Positions 26,942 to 36,939 are shown, counted from the stretch's first letter. The stretch is 64,000 nt of DNA from Pedobacter sp. ISL-64 (GCF_018613605.1 NZ_JAGGPU010000005.1:310001-374000), one strand, 5' to 3'. Numbers and translations: made by a program. The notes: generated by a model from the letters alone, not told the origin.

Positions 26942-27586
26942 ATGAAAAAACAATTATTAACGTTGGTAGCACTATGCGCTATCGCTATGGCAACTCATGC
27001 CCAAACAGAAAAAGGAGACAACTTAATTGGAGGAAGTTTAAGTATTTCTTCGTCAAAAACTGAATCGCCAAATTACGAAAAAAGAAATTTTTATGGCATC
27101 AATCCGAGTTATGCACATTTTTTTTCTAAAAACTTAGCAATTGGACTAACTGCAGGTTTTAGCTATAGTAAAAATTTCAATAGTAATTTTGATTCTAATT
27201 TCAACACAACCTCTACAAGAACAAGTAAACAAAAAAGTTTTTCAGTGGGCCCTGTAGTGAGATATTATGTAGATATTGTTGACAAACTTAAAGCCTTTGG
27301 ACAGTTTAGTGGAACGATTGGTATTGTAAAAACTAATGAAACCAGTACCTATACTTATAATTATCCACTTAGTTCAAAATTCACACAATATCATGCATCT
27401 ATACAACCTGGCCTAGCATTTTTTCCGACGAAAAAACTGGGCATAGAACTTGGTTTCCCTCTATTATCATACAATAAAATTGATTACGACGGTAAAGAGC
27501 CTTCAAATATTTGGTACGAAACGGAGGCATTTGATTTTGGGTTTAACACTTTTAACCCATTTCTTGGATTTAACTTTCACTTTTAA
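26942..27586 (+). CDS. Outer-membrane beta-barrel protein
   Basis: The 214-residue protein is a paralogue of those at 25488 and 29974. It has a signal peptide 'MKKQLLTLVALCAIAMATHA' then 'QTEKGDNLIGGSLSISSSK', about eight amphipathic strands, and a C-terminal 'FNPFLGFNFHF'. Start: the ATG at 26942 (or 26936) gives a clean signal peptide; an upstream ATG at 26897 would add 15 residues that do not fit. Probably a small porin-like barrel of the Bacteroidota OMP_b-brl type. Function unknown. Confidence 0.75.
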   Translation: MKKQLLTLVALCAIAMATHAQTEKGDNLIGGSLSISSSKTESPNYEKRNFYGINPSYAHFFSKNLAIGLTAGFSYSKNFNSNFDSNFNTTSTRTSKQKSFSVGPVVRYYVDIVDKLKAFGQFSGTIGIVKTNETSTYTYNYPLSSKFTQYHASIQPGLAFFPTKKLGIELGFPLLSYNKIDYDGKEPSNIWYETEAFDFGFNTFNPFLGFNFHF

Positions 27587-27669
27587 GCTGATAGAGGCTG
27601 TCGAAACGCTATATAAAATCATAGCTATTCCCTAGACCGGCTAGCATTGACACATTTCAATAAAAGGGT

Positions 27670-27739
27670 CGTCATTCCCGCGCAGGCGCGAATCTTAAGG
27701 CTTATTGCATTAAGATTCCCAATCGAGTTGGGAATGACG
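27670..27739. repeat. Dispersed 'CGTCATTCCC' repeat
   Basis: CGTCATTCCC at the left, GGGAATGACG at the right, with AATCTTAAG and TTAAGATTCCC inside. It is closely related to 47089-47165, which has the internal parts in the opposite order. Confidence 0.7.
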
Positions 27740-27790
27740 ATTCTTCGCAGCCTTTCAATTTGCTACAATCGCTGTCGTCCATATTGATTT

Positions 27791-28993
27791 TTATTTCTTT
27801 TTTGTTTCAATATTCGGTAAGAATCCGGTTAGTAAACCGATTAAAGGCAGAAACGCACAAATATTAAATACGTATTCAATACTCGTAGAATCAGCCAATT
27901 TTCCCAATAGCGCCGATCCGATGCCACCCATGCCAAAGGCAAAGCCAAAAAATAATCCAGCAACCAAACCAACTTTGCCAGGGATCAGTTCCTGTGCATA
28001 AACTAAAATTGCCGAAAATGCTGACGCCAAAATCATCCCGATGGGAACGATAAGTACACCTAGCCAAAACAGGTTGGCATGTGGCAGTAATAATGCAAAT
28101 GGAGCGGTGCCCAATATGGATGCCCATATTACATATTTACGACCTATTTTATCGCCTATTGGCCCACCCAATAAGGTTCCGGCAGCTACTGAAAATAAAA
28201 ACACAAATAAATAGATCTGCGAGGTTTGCACCGAAACATGAAATTTATCGATCAGGTAAAAGGTAAAATAATTGGTCAAACTCGCCATGTAGAAATATTT
28301 GGAGAAAATCAACAAGAGTAAAATACACACCGAGAAAATCACCTTAGTTCTCGAAAATTGGTTCACAACAGTTTGAATATTGATCTTTTTACTTCTCGAA
28401 AGCATAAATCCTCTGTACCAATTGCCTACATAGGTGAGGATAATAATGGCTAAAAGCGCAATTACCGAAAACCAGATCACGCTGAACTGTCCGTAGGGAA
28501 CAATAATCCAGGCAGCCAACAACGGACCTAAAGAGCTTCCTGCATTGCCCCCCAATTGAAAAACAGATTGAGCCAATCCCCTCTTCCCGCCTGATGCAGC
28601 GTGCGCCATACGTGACGCCTCGGGGTGAAATATAGAAGAACCTATCCCGATAAAACATACTGAAAGTAATATGGTGTAAAAATGGGTTGATTGTGAAAGT
28701 GAAATTAAACCGATCAGGGTAAAACCCATGCCAACTGCCAAAGAGTATGGTTGAGGCTTTTTATCTGTATACAAACCCACAAATGGCTGTAATAATGATG
28801 CCGCCAATTGAAAGGTCAAAGTAATTAAACCAATTTGCGAAAAACTTAAATGATAACTAGTTTTAATGATAGGATAAATTGCAGGGATTAACGACTGTAT
28901 GGTATCATTAAGTAAATGCGAAAAACTTAAAGCGAAAAGTATCGGGAAAACGGTTTTTTCAATAATGGAAGTGGTCGTGCTATTCTCAGTCAT
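27791..28993 (-). CDS. MFS exporter, fosmidomycin-resistance-like (Fsr)
   Basis: The 400-residue protein has about 12 membrane helices and the N-terminal pattern of the Fsr group: 'LFALSFSHLLNDTIQSLIPA' followed by 'YPIIKTSYHLSFSQIGL'. The loop 2-3 motif is 'GLYTDKKPQPY', and loop 8-9 'GGPIGDKIGRKYV'. Known Fsr proteins pump fosmidomycin and related compounds outwards with protons; the natural substrate here is not known. Monocistronic. Confidence 0.8.
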   Translation of the reverse strand: MTENSTTTSIIEKTVFPILFALSFSHLLNDTIQSLIPAIYPIIKTSYHLSFSQIGLITLTFQLAASLLQPFVGLYTDKKPQPYSLAVGMGFTLIGLISLSQSTHFYTILLSVCFIGIGSSIFHPEASRMAHAASGGKRGLAQSVFQLGGNAGSSLGPLLAAWIIVPYGQFSVIWFSVIALLAIIILTYVGNWYRGFMLSRSKKINIQTVVNQFSRTKVIFSVCILLLLIFSKYFYMASLTNYFTFYLIDKFHVSVQTSQIYLFVFLFSVAAGTLLGGPIGDKIGRKYVIWASILGTAPFALLLPHANLFWLGVLIVPIGMILASAFSAILVYAQELIPGKVGLVAGLFFGFAFGMGGIGSALLGKLADSTSIEYVFNICAFLPLIGLLTGFLPNIETKKK

Positions 28994-29096
28994 ATCGGTA
29001 AATTATACCGCCAAAAATAGTGATTATAATTTTTTAAACTATACCGTTTGTCCTTGCAAAAACCAAACATTTTTATAAAGTTTTGGTTTTATAACT

Positions 29097-29654
29097 ATGG
29101 AAAAGAACAGAAAAATTGTTGGCTTATGCGGAAGTTTAAGAAAGGGATCATACAATGCCATGCTACTAAAGGTAGCTGGCGATTTAATCCCCGAAGGCAT
29201 CCAGTTCGAAACGGTGACTTTTGATGATATTCCTGTTTACAATGCAGATCGTGATTTACCCGAAGTTGAAGAAAGGCCTGCAAGTGTAGTAAAATTCAGA
29301 GATGCCCTAGCAAATGCCGATGCTTTTATTATTGTTTCTCCTGAGTATAATTACTCTATTCCCGGTGGATTAAAAAATGCCATCGACTGGGCCAGCCGTG
29401 GAAAAGATTCGCCTTTGATGCATAAACCAGTTGCTGTGATGGGCGCAACACAGGGTATGTGGGGAACGGTTAGAATGCAAACAGCATTTTTACCTGTTTT
29501 TACCTTCCTTAATATGAATCCGGTTTTACAACCAGAAGTTTTAGTTGCCCAGGCTCAAAATAAATTCGATGCTGAAGGAAATCTAACCGACGAGAAAACC
29601 ATCGGAATTATTAAAAAGAAAATAGAAAATTTAATTTCTGCCTGTAAGGTTTAA
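29097..29654 (+). CDS. NAD(P)H-dependent FMN reductase
   Basis: The 185-residue flavodoxin-like enzyme shows the FMN phosphate loop 'GSLRKGSYNAMLL' (12-24) and 'SPEYNYSIPGGLKNAIDWAS' (about 82-101), which stacks on the flavin. It belongs to the ChrR/YieF/azoreductase-type family that reduces FMN, quinones or chromate using NAD(P)H. Length is typical. It is divergent from the Fsr-like gene, about 100 nt apart, so co-regulation is possible. Confidence 0.88.
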   Translation: MEKNRKIVGLCGSLRKGSYNAMLLKVAGDLIPEGIQFETVTFDDIPVYNADRDLPEVEERPASVVKFRDALANADAFIIVSPEYNYSIPGGLKNAIDWASRGKDSPLMHKPVAVMGATQGMWGTVRMQTAFLPVFTFLNMNPVLQPEVLVAQAQNKFDAEGNLTDEKTIGIIKKKIENLISACKV

Positions 29655-29973
29655 TCCAAAACAGCAACGGGTCCTTCCCAAAAACCTGACATTTTCGGCG
29701 TTTTACAATCTGACATTTATACAAAAAAAGTCAGATTGTCAATCTGTCATGTCTAAAAAATTAATCAGTCGATTAATTTTTAGTCACGTGAAAATAATAT
29801 TGACTTAACACTAATTTTATATCTGTTTAACAATTAAGTAGTTGACCAAAAACTGATTTTTTGATGACGCAGGCAAAGTTTTTTGGCACAAGTGTTGACT
29901 TTTATTCAAATATAGTCAGAAATTAAAAAAATAAAATTGACTATATTTTTATAACAAATAAATAATAAAAAAG
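29655..29973. other. Gene-free stretch with two hairpins
   Basis: No gene. One inverted repeat ACAATCTGAC/GTCAGATTGT spans about 29707-29740, and a second, AAAAATTAATC/GATTAATTTTT with loop AGTC, spans about 29756-29781. The second could terminate transcription from the FMN reductase gene. Upstream of 29974 the box TATATTTT (about 29941-29948) is a near match to a -7 element. Confidence 0.45.
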
Positions 29974-30576
29974 ATGAAAAAACTATTATTATCTTTAGTA
30001 GCAGTAGCAGGTTTAGTTTATGGTGCACAAGCACAAACTGAAAAAGGAAATTTTATGTTAGGTGGTAACGTAGGTGTAAACTCTTCAAAAGTAGATGGCG
30101 CCCCAAAAGCAGATTTCAGCTTTAGCGTATTACCAAGTGTTGGTTATTTTATCAGCAACAATTTTGCAATCGGTACGGGTGTTGGTTACGAATACAATAA
30201 AGAAGTAAGCAACAAAACTCAGGATGGCGCTTTTAAAGTTGCTCCTTTCGGTCGTTACTATGTTGGTTTATCTGATCAATTCAAATTTTTCGGACAATTA
30301 TCAGTGCCATTGGCATTTGGTGAGTTAAAAGCAACTGATGCTAACGGCGACAACGCAGTTAAATTGGGTACCACCACTAAAATCGGTGTAGAACTTGCTC
30401 CAGGATTTGCATTTTTCCCAACAAAAAGAATCGGTATCGAACTTTCGGTTAAAGGTTTAAGTTATGAAAACTATACTTTGAAAGCAGAAGGTACAGGTGC
30501 TAAATTAAAAACAAACACTTTCGGTTTAAACGCTGATACTTTCGCACCAAGATTAGGTGTTCAGTTCTACTTTTAA
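29974..30576 (+). CDS. Outer-membrane beta-barrel protein
   Basis: The 200-residue protein has signal peptide 'LLSLVAVAGLVYGAQA' and mature start 'QTEKGNFMLGGNVGVNSSK', like its paralogues at 25488 and 26942, and ends 'FAPRLGVQFYF', a beta-barrel assembly-type C-terminus. 'FFPTKRIGIELSVKGLSYEN' corresponds to 'FFPTKKLGIELGFPLLSYNK' in the 26942 product, showing close kinship. It has its own terminator (30625-30656). Codons look optimised, hinting at high expression. Function unknown. Confidence 0.78.
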   Translation: MKKLLLSLVAVAGLVYGAQAQTEKGNFMLGGNVGVNSSKVDGAPKADFSFSVLPSVGYFISNNFAIGTGVGYEYNKEVSNKTQDGAFKVAPFGRYYVGLSDQFKFFGQLSVPLAFGELKATDANGDNAVKLGTTTKIGVELAPGFAFFPTKRIGIELSVKGLSYENYTLKAEGTGAKLKTNTFGLNADTFAPRLGVQFYF

Positions 30577-30624
30577 TTAATTCCCCCCTTAAGGGAAATT
30601 TAATAAATGACTTTTTTTTCGAAG

Positions 30625-30656
30625 AGCGTCCCGGTTTACCATCGGGACGCTTTTTG
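30625..30656 (+). terminator. Intrinsic terminator
   Basis: AGCGTCCCG (30625-30633) pairs with CGGGACGCT (30643-30651) over a 9-nt loop and is followed by TTTTTG. It serves the beta-barrel gene on the plus strand. Confidence 0.8.
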
Positions 30657-30657
30657 T

Positions 30658-32310
30658 TTACTTCTTTTCTCTGATGGCTTTAAATTCAGAGCCGTCTTTC
30701 CATTTCGGATACGAATCTTCATTACTGATGTGATACCCCATATCAAAGAGCATTCTTACATCTTCTACAATACCTGATAAATCCCATGTTTTTGCATCGA
30801 AATTATCCTGTGGCGAATGATAACGAAATTTAGTAAAATCGGCTACCTGCTTCAATCCCCATGCCCTGCCGTTTTTGATATTATCTACGCCAGAACCTGT
30901 AAACAATGAGGGTACACCAACCTTGGCCAAATTAAAATGATCAGAACGGTAGTATAATCCCGATGACGGAACAGGATCTGGCACGATTACCCGCCCCTGC
31001 TTTTTAGCCGCCGCAGCAGCATAATCTTCGAGTTCTGACTGGCCAAAGCCATATACCACAATATCTTTGGTTTTACCGGCTATACCCATCATATCCATAT
31101 TGATATTGGCAACTGTTTTAGCCAAAGGAAAAGCTGGGTGTTTGGCATAATACTCAGAACCTAAAAGCCCCTGTTCTTCAGCCGTATAAGAAATAAACAA
31201 AATCGTACGTCCGGGAGCTTTAGGTAACTTTTTAAAGGCCGAAGCAATTTCGAATAAAGAAGCTACGCCTGTTGCATTATCAACCGCTCCGTTGTAAATA
31301 GAATCACCCTGTATTTTTTCTCCCACACCCAGATGATCCCAATGTGCCGAATAAATAATAGCTTCATCTTTACGCTTATCGCCTGGTATTTTAGCCAGAA
31401 CGTTATAAGTAACCGATTTTTTGATGGTATTTTTAACCTTTAATGAGGTGGCAATATTTAAATCAACAGCTCTAAAACCTTTTTTCCGAGCACTTAAAGC
31501 CAATTGATCGAATGATTTACCATCCAGTGCAAATAGTTGTTTCGCCTTATCTAAAGTAATCCAGCCTTCTACTACAGTCCTGCTCATTCCATTGTCTTCG
31601 CTTTGCAGGGTAAGTTTAGATTTCGACCATCCACTGCGCACAACTGTCCAGGGATAAGCTGCAGGCTCGGTATCATGAACAATAATAATCCCTGTAGCAC
31701 CCTGTCTTGCCGCTTCTTCAAACTTATAGGTCCATCGGCCATAGTAAGTCATATTTTTACCTTTAAACAAGGTAGAATCAGCAAAGCCCGGATCATTAAT
31801 CAACACCACTACCGTTTTCCCTTTTACATTTAGGTTCGCATAATCGTTCCAGCCATACTCGGGCGCAACAATGCCATACCCCGCAAAAACCAGCGGTGAG
31901 TTACTCATACTTACCTCATTTTGCACACGGCGCGTGCCAGCCACAAAATCGGTTAAATAATTGAGTGTTAAGGATGCAGTTTTTCCTTTGAGAACCATTT
32001 TATCTTCTGGCACAGATTTAATTTCTACCATGGGTACCTCCTGAAAGAAACTATCTCCATTGCCCGGCTGCAGGCCTAGTTTTTCGAGCTGATTTTTTAG
32101 ATAATTAATGGTTTTGGTCTCTCCATTGGTAAAAGGTTTTCGCCCTTCTAAACTATCAGCCGCAATTACCGATAAATATTGGGTTAAACTCGAATCGTTA
32201 ATGGCTTTAATGGCTAAAGAATCGGCACCAGCGCCAGTACTTTTTGCACCCTGTTTACAGGAGCCAAAGAACAGGAGCGCGCAACTGGAAAGTAGAAGGA
32301 GTTTTTTCAT
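30658..32310 (-). CDS. M28-family zinc metallopeptidase lipoprotein
   Basis: The 550-residue protein begins with a lipoprotein signal ('SCALLFFGSCKQG', lipidated Cys about 19). It then has a PA domain insert (about 110-260, 'VVLINDPGFADSTLFKG') and an M28 peptidase core. Zinc-binding residues are visible in 'SAHWDHLG' (His, with the following Asp), 'VDNATGVASLFEIA' (Asp), 'TAEEQGLLGSEYYAKH' (catalytic Glu pair), 'NMDMMG' (Asp) and 'YRSDHFNLAKVG' (His). It is probably an aminopeptidase anchored in the periplasm or at the surface. Confidence 0.88.
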   Translation of the reverse strand: MKKLLLLSSCALLFFGSCKQGAKSTGAGADSLAIKAINDSSLTQYLSVIAADSLEGRKPFTNGETKTINYLKNQLEKLGLQPGNGDSFFQEVPMVEIKSVPEDKMVLKGKTASLTLNYLTDFVAGTRRVQNEVSMSNSPLVFAGYGIVAPEYGWNDYANLNVKGKTVVVLINDPGFADSTLFKGKNMTYYGRWTYKFEEAARQGATGIIIVHDTEPAAYPWTVVRSGWSKSKLTLQSEDNGMSRTVVEGWITLDKAKQLFALDGKSFDQLALSARKKGFRAVDLNIATSLKVKNTIKKSVTYNVLAKIPGDKRKDEAIIYSAHWDHLGVGEKIQGDSIYNGAVDNATGVASLFEIASAFKKLPKAPGRTILFISYTAEEQGLLGSEYYAKHPAFPLAKTVANINMDMMGIAGKTKDIVVYGFGQSELEDYAAAAAKKQGRVIVPDPVPSSGLYYRSDHFNLAKVGVPSLFTGSGVDNIKNGRAWGLKQVADFTKFRYHSPQDNFDAKTWDLSGIVEDVRMLFDMGYHISNEDSYPKWKDGSEFKAIREKK

Positions 32311-32439
32311 TTGTAACGGATTGTTTTTAGATAATTAATCGCATTTGCTGAAAAATACGAAGAAAATGGCAAATTCTTCCAGGTATTTATGAAACGTATC
32401 GTCATCTCGACCGCAGTGGAGAGGTCTGAACAAGGAAAA

Positions 32440-35262
32440 TTATTGCTTAATCAGCTTAAATTTCTTTAACTGTTGCCCATTTTTATTGATCACACCAACA
32501 TAAACACCTGTTGATAAAGCGTTGAGCAAAAAACGGCTCGAACTTGTGGCCTTTTCCTCAAAAACCTTCTGTCCTAATATGTTAAAAATAGATAGACTAT
32601 AATCTTCGAATGATCCACTCAGAATAGTTAAATAATCGGCAACTGGATTGGGAAAGAAAGAAAATTCATTGTCCTTAAGAAACACTGCCGAAACCAGATC
32701 GCTCTGCACCTGGCCGTTGGCAGTTTCGAAAGTAACGCGGTAAAACTGGATTCCAGCTTTTGGCTTTTCATCAAAAATTGTATAATCGAGTTGATTTGAA
32801 ACTGGCTTGGTCTGCTGTAAAACACTAAAAGCATTTGGCCCGGTCTGTTTTTCCCAAATGATATTCTTTAAATCCAAGGTACTTCCAATACTGAGATCTA
32901 GTTTTACTTTATCCTCACTTACAGATGCCGATAAATTCCTTACATAACAGGCAATTCCCTGCTGTGTATAATCGATTGTATAACTTTTTAAACCTGTAAA
33001 ACCTATCCCGTTAGCTGCTATCGCAAAATACTTACTATTAATCTTGCCTGCATCAAGCTTAACTATAGTATCAGTAAGGGTTAGCACCGGAGAAAGAATA
33101 TTATCCACAATATTGTACAAAGTATAATCTTTTGCACCAGGCTGTGGGTCCCAGCTGAGCACAGCACCGTCTTTACATACATAGCCAACTTTCAATGTCC
33201 TCGGACTAGAAATCGTAAATGATTGGCTCAATATTACATTTCCATCCACTTCCATTTTTATCATTGCTTTTGCAAACAAATCTGGGGTATTCCAATTGTA
33301 AAAACCTTTGCTTAAATCGATCCCCGAAGCAATTGATTTCCATGTAGCCCCTTCATCATAGCTCACCGATAAGTTTCCGGTTTTACTGGTGTAAGTATTC
33401 TCCCACCTGATGTAGTTTTGTTCATTGGCAAAAAAGTATTCGTTTTTTTCAGGATTGATAAAAGAAAAAGTGTTTTTGAATGTATAACGATAAGCCATCG
33501 CAAAGCGCTGGTTATTCCCCTGTGTGATCCTGTTACCCTTAACATGAATATTATAAGCACCTGCCGGGGGATTATCGAGGCTAACCTGCTGAACGGTATT
33601 GATAATGTCGGCCTTACGCACAGCTGGCTTTGAGAGGGAATCTAAATGAGGAAAGCTGCTTAACACCCAGGGCAGCGTTAAATTTCCAGCAGGATTTTCT
33701 AGACTTAAATCCAATCCATTAACCAAACTTTGTGCTGCATTTACAACAGCGGGAGGATCGTTCCAGGTAATGGTTAGTTTCACTTCAGCTACATTAGCCG
33801 GAATTGCCAAGGGAATAAGCAAATCCTGATTTTTGGCCACTTCATACAAAGACGCCTTATTTTCATCTAAAGTTTTTAACGATTGGGCCATATTCAATTT
33901 GCCATAGCCATATAAAAAATCTAGCTGTGGTGTTCCCAAATCATCAGCCGAATTAATTACTGTTGCTCTAATTAATGAAGCAGAAGCCGCTTTTTTATAT
34001 TTCTGCCGATAAAATTGTTCTAACAATGCGATTGATCCACTGGTAATTGCAGCAGAGCCCGATGTTCCGTCTTCGCCCAAGGCAACAAGTTCTGGTTTTA
34101 CGCGCCCATCATAGGCAGGACCTTTGCTGCTCAGATTTTCAGAAATATTTTCTCTGTTAATCCCTCCTATCACCAATAAATTTTTAGCCTGCTTAAAATT
34201 ACCTGTTAAGTTGGCTCTGGCGGTTATCCCTTGATAAAAACCAACTGACGGTGTTGTTGTTCCTTTATTTCCGGCAGAAAAAACATGGATCAAAGTATCG
34301 GTTTCGTAAATCTGCTTATCGTACGCAGCGGCTTCCATTCCGTAGTCATTGTCTATATCGGTACCATACGAATGGTTTTGAACCTTAATCTGAAGCCTGT
34401 TTAAATCAGTAACCAAATCTGGCATGAGGTTAGAAAAATCAGAATATGCCAATTTGGATTTAGGTGCGGCACCTAAACCACGGATAAAGGAATTGCCGTT
34501 TCCTAATGCTAAGGTGGCCATAATGGTAGCATGGGTAGTTGGTGTTGTACCAATAGTAGCTCCTGGAAGTGTTTTTCCTAATAAATCAAGGTCGGCTGCA
34601 TCATACGTCCCTTCTTTAAAGGAAACATTTACCCCCGCACCATCAATACCTGGAAAAAGACGATGGGCATTAGAAATTTGGTTTAAGCCGAGGTCGATAC
34701 CATTAATGACCACTTCCTCTTTAGCAACAGGCAAAACATCAGCGTATAAAATATCATCCAGTTCCAATATCAACATTAAATCAGCCTGCAAAATATTAAC
34801 CATAATCATGTTGTTGATATGATCTATTGATTTTATGCTTAAGTTTTTAGCTGAACCAGGTAAAGCATTTATATTTTTAAAGGATAACCTAACCAGAATG
34901 GAATCGTTCTTTTTTGTTGACTTGGCAAGCACTTTGATTAACCGATCGCTAGCCTTCCATAGTCCGTTAGCTTTCTCTTGATAAATTACATGATTAGAGA
35001 GGCTGGAGACAGCCGGTTTTTCGACAATAAAATAATCGCCGGCAAGTTTCTTTTTAGGGTTTAATAATTGAATTTCGGTAGCCGTCAACGTACGATTGAA
35101 CCGGACCAAAATGAGCCCTTCAGCGCTTAATTTTTGTGAATTGCCATTTTTGGAAATATATTTTTCAAAATATTTTTCTATTCCAGCAGGTTGTACTTGT
35201 GCGTTTAAACCAAGCACAGACAGACAAAAACATATAACTAAAAATACAGTATTGACTTTCAA
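32440..35262 (-). CDS. Secreted subtilisin-like (S8) protease, T9SS substrate
   Basis: The 940-residue protein has a signal peptide (1-21, ending 'LGLNA'), a propeptide-like region, an S8 domain (about 195-480) and a C-terminal type IX sorting domain ('FFPNPVADYLTILSGSFEDY', ending 'GQQLKKFKLIKQ'). Catalytic His244 ('TTHATIMA'), oxyanion Asn332 ('SAGNKG') and Ser401 ('DGTSGSAA') are visible. The usual Asp motif D-[TS]-G is replaced by 'VSFKEG' (213-218), so the charge relay must use another acid (Glu217 or Asp221) or is altered. It would be exported through the T9SS. Confidence 0.85.
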   Translation of the reverse strand: MKVNTVFLVICFCLSVLGLNAQVQPAGIEKYFEKYISKNGNSQKLSAEGLILVRFNRTLTATEIQLLNPKKKLAGDYFIVEKPAVSSLSNHVIYQEKANGLWKASDRLIKVLAKSTKKNDSILVRLSFKNINALPGSAKNLSIKSIDHINNMIMVNILQADLMLILELDDILYADVLPVAKEEVVINGIDLGLNQISNAHRLFPGIDGAGVNVSFKEGTYDAADLDLLGKTLPGATIGTTPTTHATIMATLALGNGNSFIRGLGAAPKSKLAYSDFSNLMPDLVTDLNRLQIKVQNHSYGTDIDNDYGMEAAAYDKQIYETDTLIHVFSAGNKGTTTPSVGFYQGITARANLTGNFKQAKNLLVIGGINRENISENLSSKGPAYDGRVKPELVALGEDGTSGSAAITSGSIALLEQFYRQKYKKAASASLIRATVINSADDLGTPQLDFLYGYGKLNMAQSLKTLDENKASLYEVAKNQDLLIPLAIPANVAEVKLTITWNDPPAVVNAAQSLVNGLDLSLENPAGNLTLPWVLSSFPHLDSLSKPAVRKADIINTVQQVSLDNPPAGAYNIHVKGNRITQGNNQRFAMAYRYTFKNTFSFINPEKNEYFFANEQNYIRWENTYTSKTGNLSVSYDEGATWKSIASGIDLSKGFYNWNTPDLFAKAMIKMEVDGNVILSQSFTISSPRTLKVGYVCKDGAVLSWDPQPGAKDYTLYNIVDNILSPVLTLTDTIVKLDAGKINSKYFAIAANGIGFTGLKSYTIDYTQQGIACYVRNLSASVSEDKVKLDLSIGSTLDLKNIIWEKQTGPNAFSVLQQTKPVSNQLDYTIFDEKPKAGIQFYRVTFETANGQVQSDLVSAVFLKDNEFSFFPNPVADYLTILSGSFEDYSLSIFNILGQKVFEEKATSSSRFLLNALSTGVYVGVINKNGQQLKKFKLIKQ

Positions 35263-35384
35263 AAATTATTTTATTATAAAATTTTGTTTACATCGTTTAT
35301 CTTCTCTAAATTAGGATTAATAAGGTAATCCACAAATTTTATTAACTAACTTATTCAACCTAAACTAATTTAATTCTAACTAAG

Positions 35385-36221
35385 ATGAAAACAACAAAAT
35401 TTTTATCGATTGCAGCATCATGCCTTTTACTCACCAACCTATACTCGTGTAAGAGTAATAATACAGAAAACGCGGTAGAAAACAAAACTGAAATTTCAGC
35501 AGACAAATTATCACAGATCAAATCTCTAGGCTTTAGCACCGACAATATCCGCAAAACAGATGAAGGTTATTTGGTAGAGGGAGATATTCTTTTGACTGAT
35601 GACAATTTAGCTGAACCTTCTACTGGTGCAAATTTAAACATTGCCGAAACGGAACAGTACCGAACCACAAACCTGGTTAAATCTTTACCACGTGTAATTA
35701 CCATGTCGGTAACTAACCTACCTCAGGTATATAGCGATGCAGTAAACACCATGATTTCGAGATACAACTCGTTGGGTTTACGCATTACTTTCCAAAGGGC
35801 AAGCGCAGGTACAACCGGAAACATTAACGTTGTTGGTTTTAATGAAGCTCCAAGTGGTGGTTTTATTACCTTAGGTTCTGCGGGTTTCCCTACAGCATCA
35901 GGAAAACCCTATAATCAGATCAAAATGAACACCAATGCTGCTGCTTACGGAACCAATCCTGATTTATTGTACCTTGCTTCTGTGATCCAGCACGAAGTAG
36001 GCCATTGTATCGGTTTCCGTCATACTGATTATATGAACCGTGCCTTTAGCTGTGGCGCTAGTGGTGCAGGCAACGAAGGCGCATCGAATGTGGGGGCAAT
36101 TAGAATCCCGGGAACGCCTTCAACTCCTGATGCAGGCTCATTTATGTTGGCCTGTTCTAATGGTGGTAACCGTACTTTCAATGCAAATGATGTGATTGCA
36201 GTAAATTACCTTTACAAATAA
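35385..36221 (+). CDS. M57-type zinc metalloprotease lipoprotein
   Basis: The 278-residue protein has a lipoprotein signal ('LLLTNLYSCKSN', Cys about 22) and the zinc signature 'HEVGHCIGFRH' at 203-213, the extended HExxHxxGxxH metzincin form. The sequence before it ('RYNSLGLRITFQ', 'INVVGFNEAPSGGFITLGSAG') matches the dual-action HEIGH metallopeptidase/M57 family of Bacteroidota and myxobacteria. It ends at terminator 36254-36280. Probably an envelope-anchored protease. Confidence 0.85.
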   Translation: MKTTKFLSIAASCLLLTNLYSCKSNNTENAVENKTEISADKLSQIKSLGFSTDNIRKTDEGYLVEGDILLTDDNLAEPSTGANLNIAETEQYRTTNLVKSLPRVITMSVTNLPQVYSDAVNTMISRYNSLGLRITFQRASAGTTGNINVVGFNEAPSGGFITLGSAGFPTASGKPYNQIKMNTNAAAYGTNPDLLYLASVIQHEVGHCIGFRHTDYMNRAFSCGASGAGNEGASNVGAIRIPGTPSTPDAGSFMLACSNGGNRTFNANDVIAVNYLYK

Positions 36222-36253
36222 AAAAACACTAACGGATTACCTTAACAGATCAG

Positions 36254-36280
36254 AAGCCCCGAAATTTTCGGGGCTTTTTT
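36254..36280 (+). terminator. Intrinsic terminator
   Basis: AAGCCCCGAA (36254-36263) pairs with TTCGGGGCTT (36267-36276) over a 3-nt loop, followed by a T-run. Confidence 0.85.
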
Positions 36281-36533
36281 GTTTATAACCACCGATGCAT
36301 ACTGATAAACACGTATTGAATCTGTGTCCATCCTTTCTATCTGTGGTTAAACAAATAACGAAATGATTTGTGAGGACACAAAGCATGGCGAAAGGGGAAA
36401 ATTTTGCGATAGAAAGGATTAAATTTGGAACACAACCCTAAATTAATCAAACCTGATAGCGCCGAATAGCTACCGATAAAGCAAAATTTGTATTCAAGAA
36501 AATTCAAATCGGGACTATAGGCAATAGCAGAAC

Positions 36534-36868
36534 TGAAATAATGAAGAACTGCCGGAGTCTGCTTTCCAAAAAGCTATATACATCAAAAACAAACACCAAT
36601 CGGGTAGATTGCCATAGCCAATGAAGGTTAGTCTCAACGGTCACGAGTTTTTGGAGCGCAATACCTGTGCAAAACATTTAGTTTCTCCCGTTTTACGCTT
36701 ATACGCTTCGCTGCCTCGTACCTCGTTGCTGCAGGGTAACGCTTCAACCGGGGCTAGATGGCCAAGGCAGTATTTCATTTTTGAGGTTGCATGAGCACCT
36801 ATTTCGCACCTGATATTAATCGGATAGATTGCCACGGGCTAATGAAGGATTAGCCTAGCAATGACGAA
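36534..36868. repeat. Long direct repeat, copy 1
   Basis: About 335 nt almost identical to 36940-37272 (offset about 406 nt). Shared landmarks include CTGCTTTCCAAAAAGCTATA, ACCAATCGGGTAGATTGCCA, TTACGCTTATACGCTTCGCT and GCTAGATGGCCAAGGCAGTA. A minus-strand open frame of about 64 codons lies in each copy but is not convincing as a gene. Confidence 0.85.
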
Positions 36869-36939
36869 TCGTATTGAAATAGACCCTGAAATAAATTTAC
36901 TTCGTAGCTTTCCGCTGCGCTACAGGTCAGGGTGACGCT

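Noticed and set aside
36641..36835. Open frame of 64 codons on the minus strand inside the long repeat (also 37040-37243)
   Set aside because: Both frames lie in a near-identical duplicated non-coding element; the frame is open but codon pattern and context do not support a protein.
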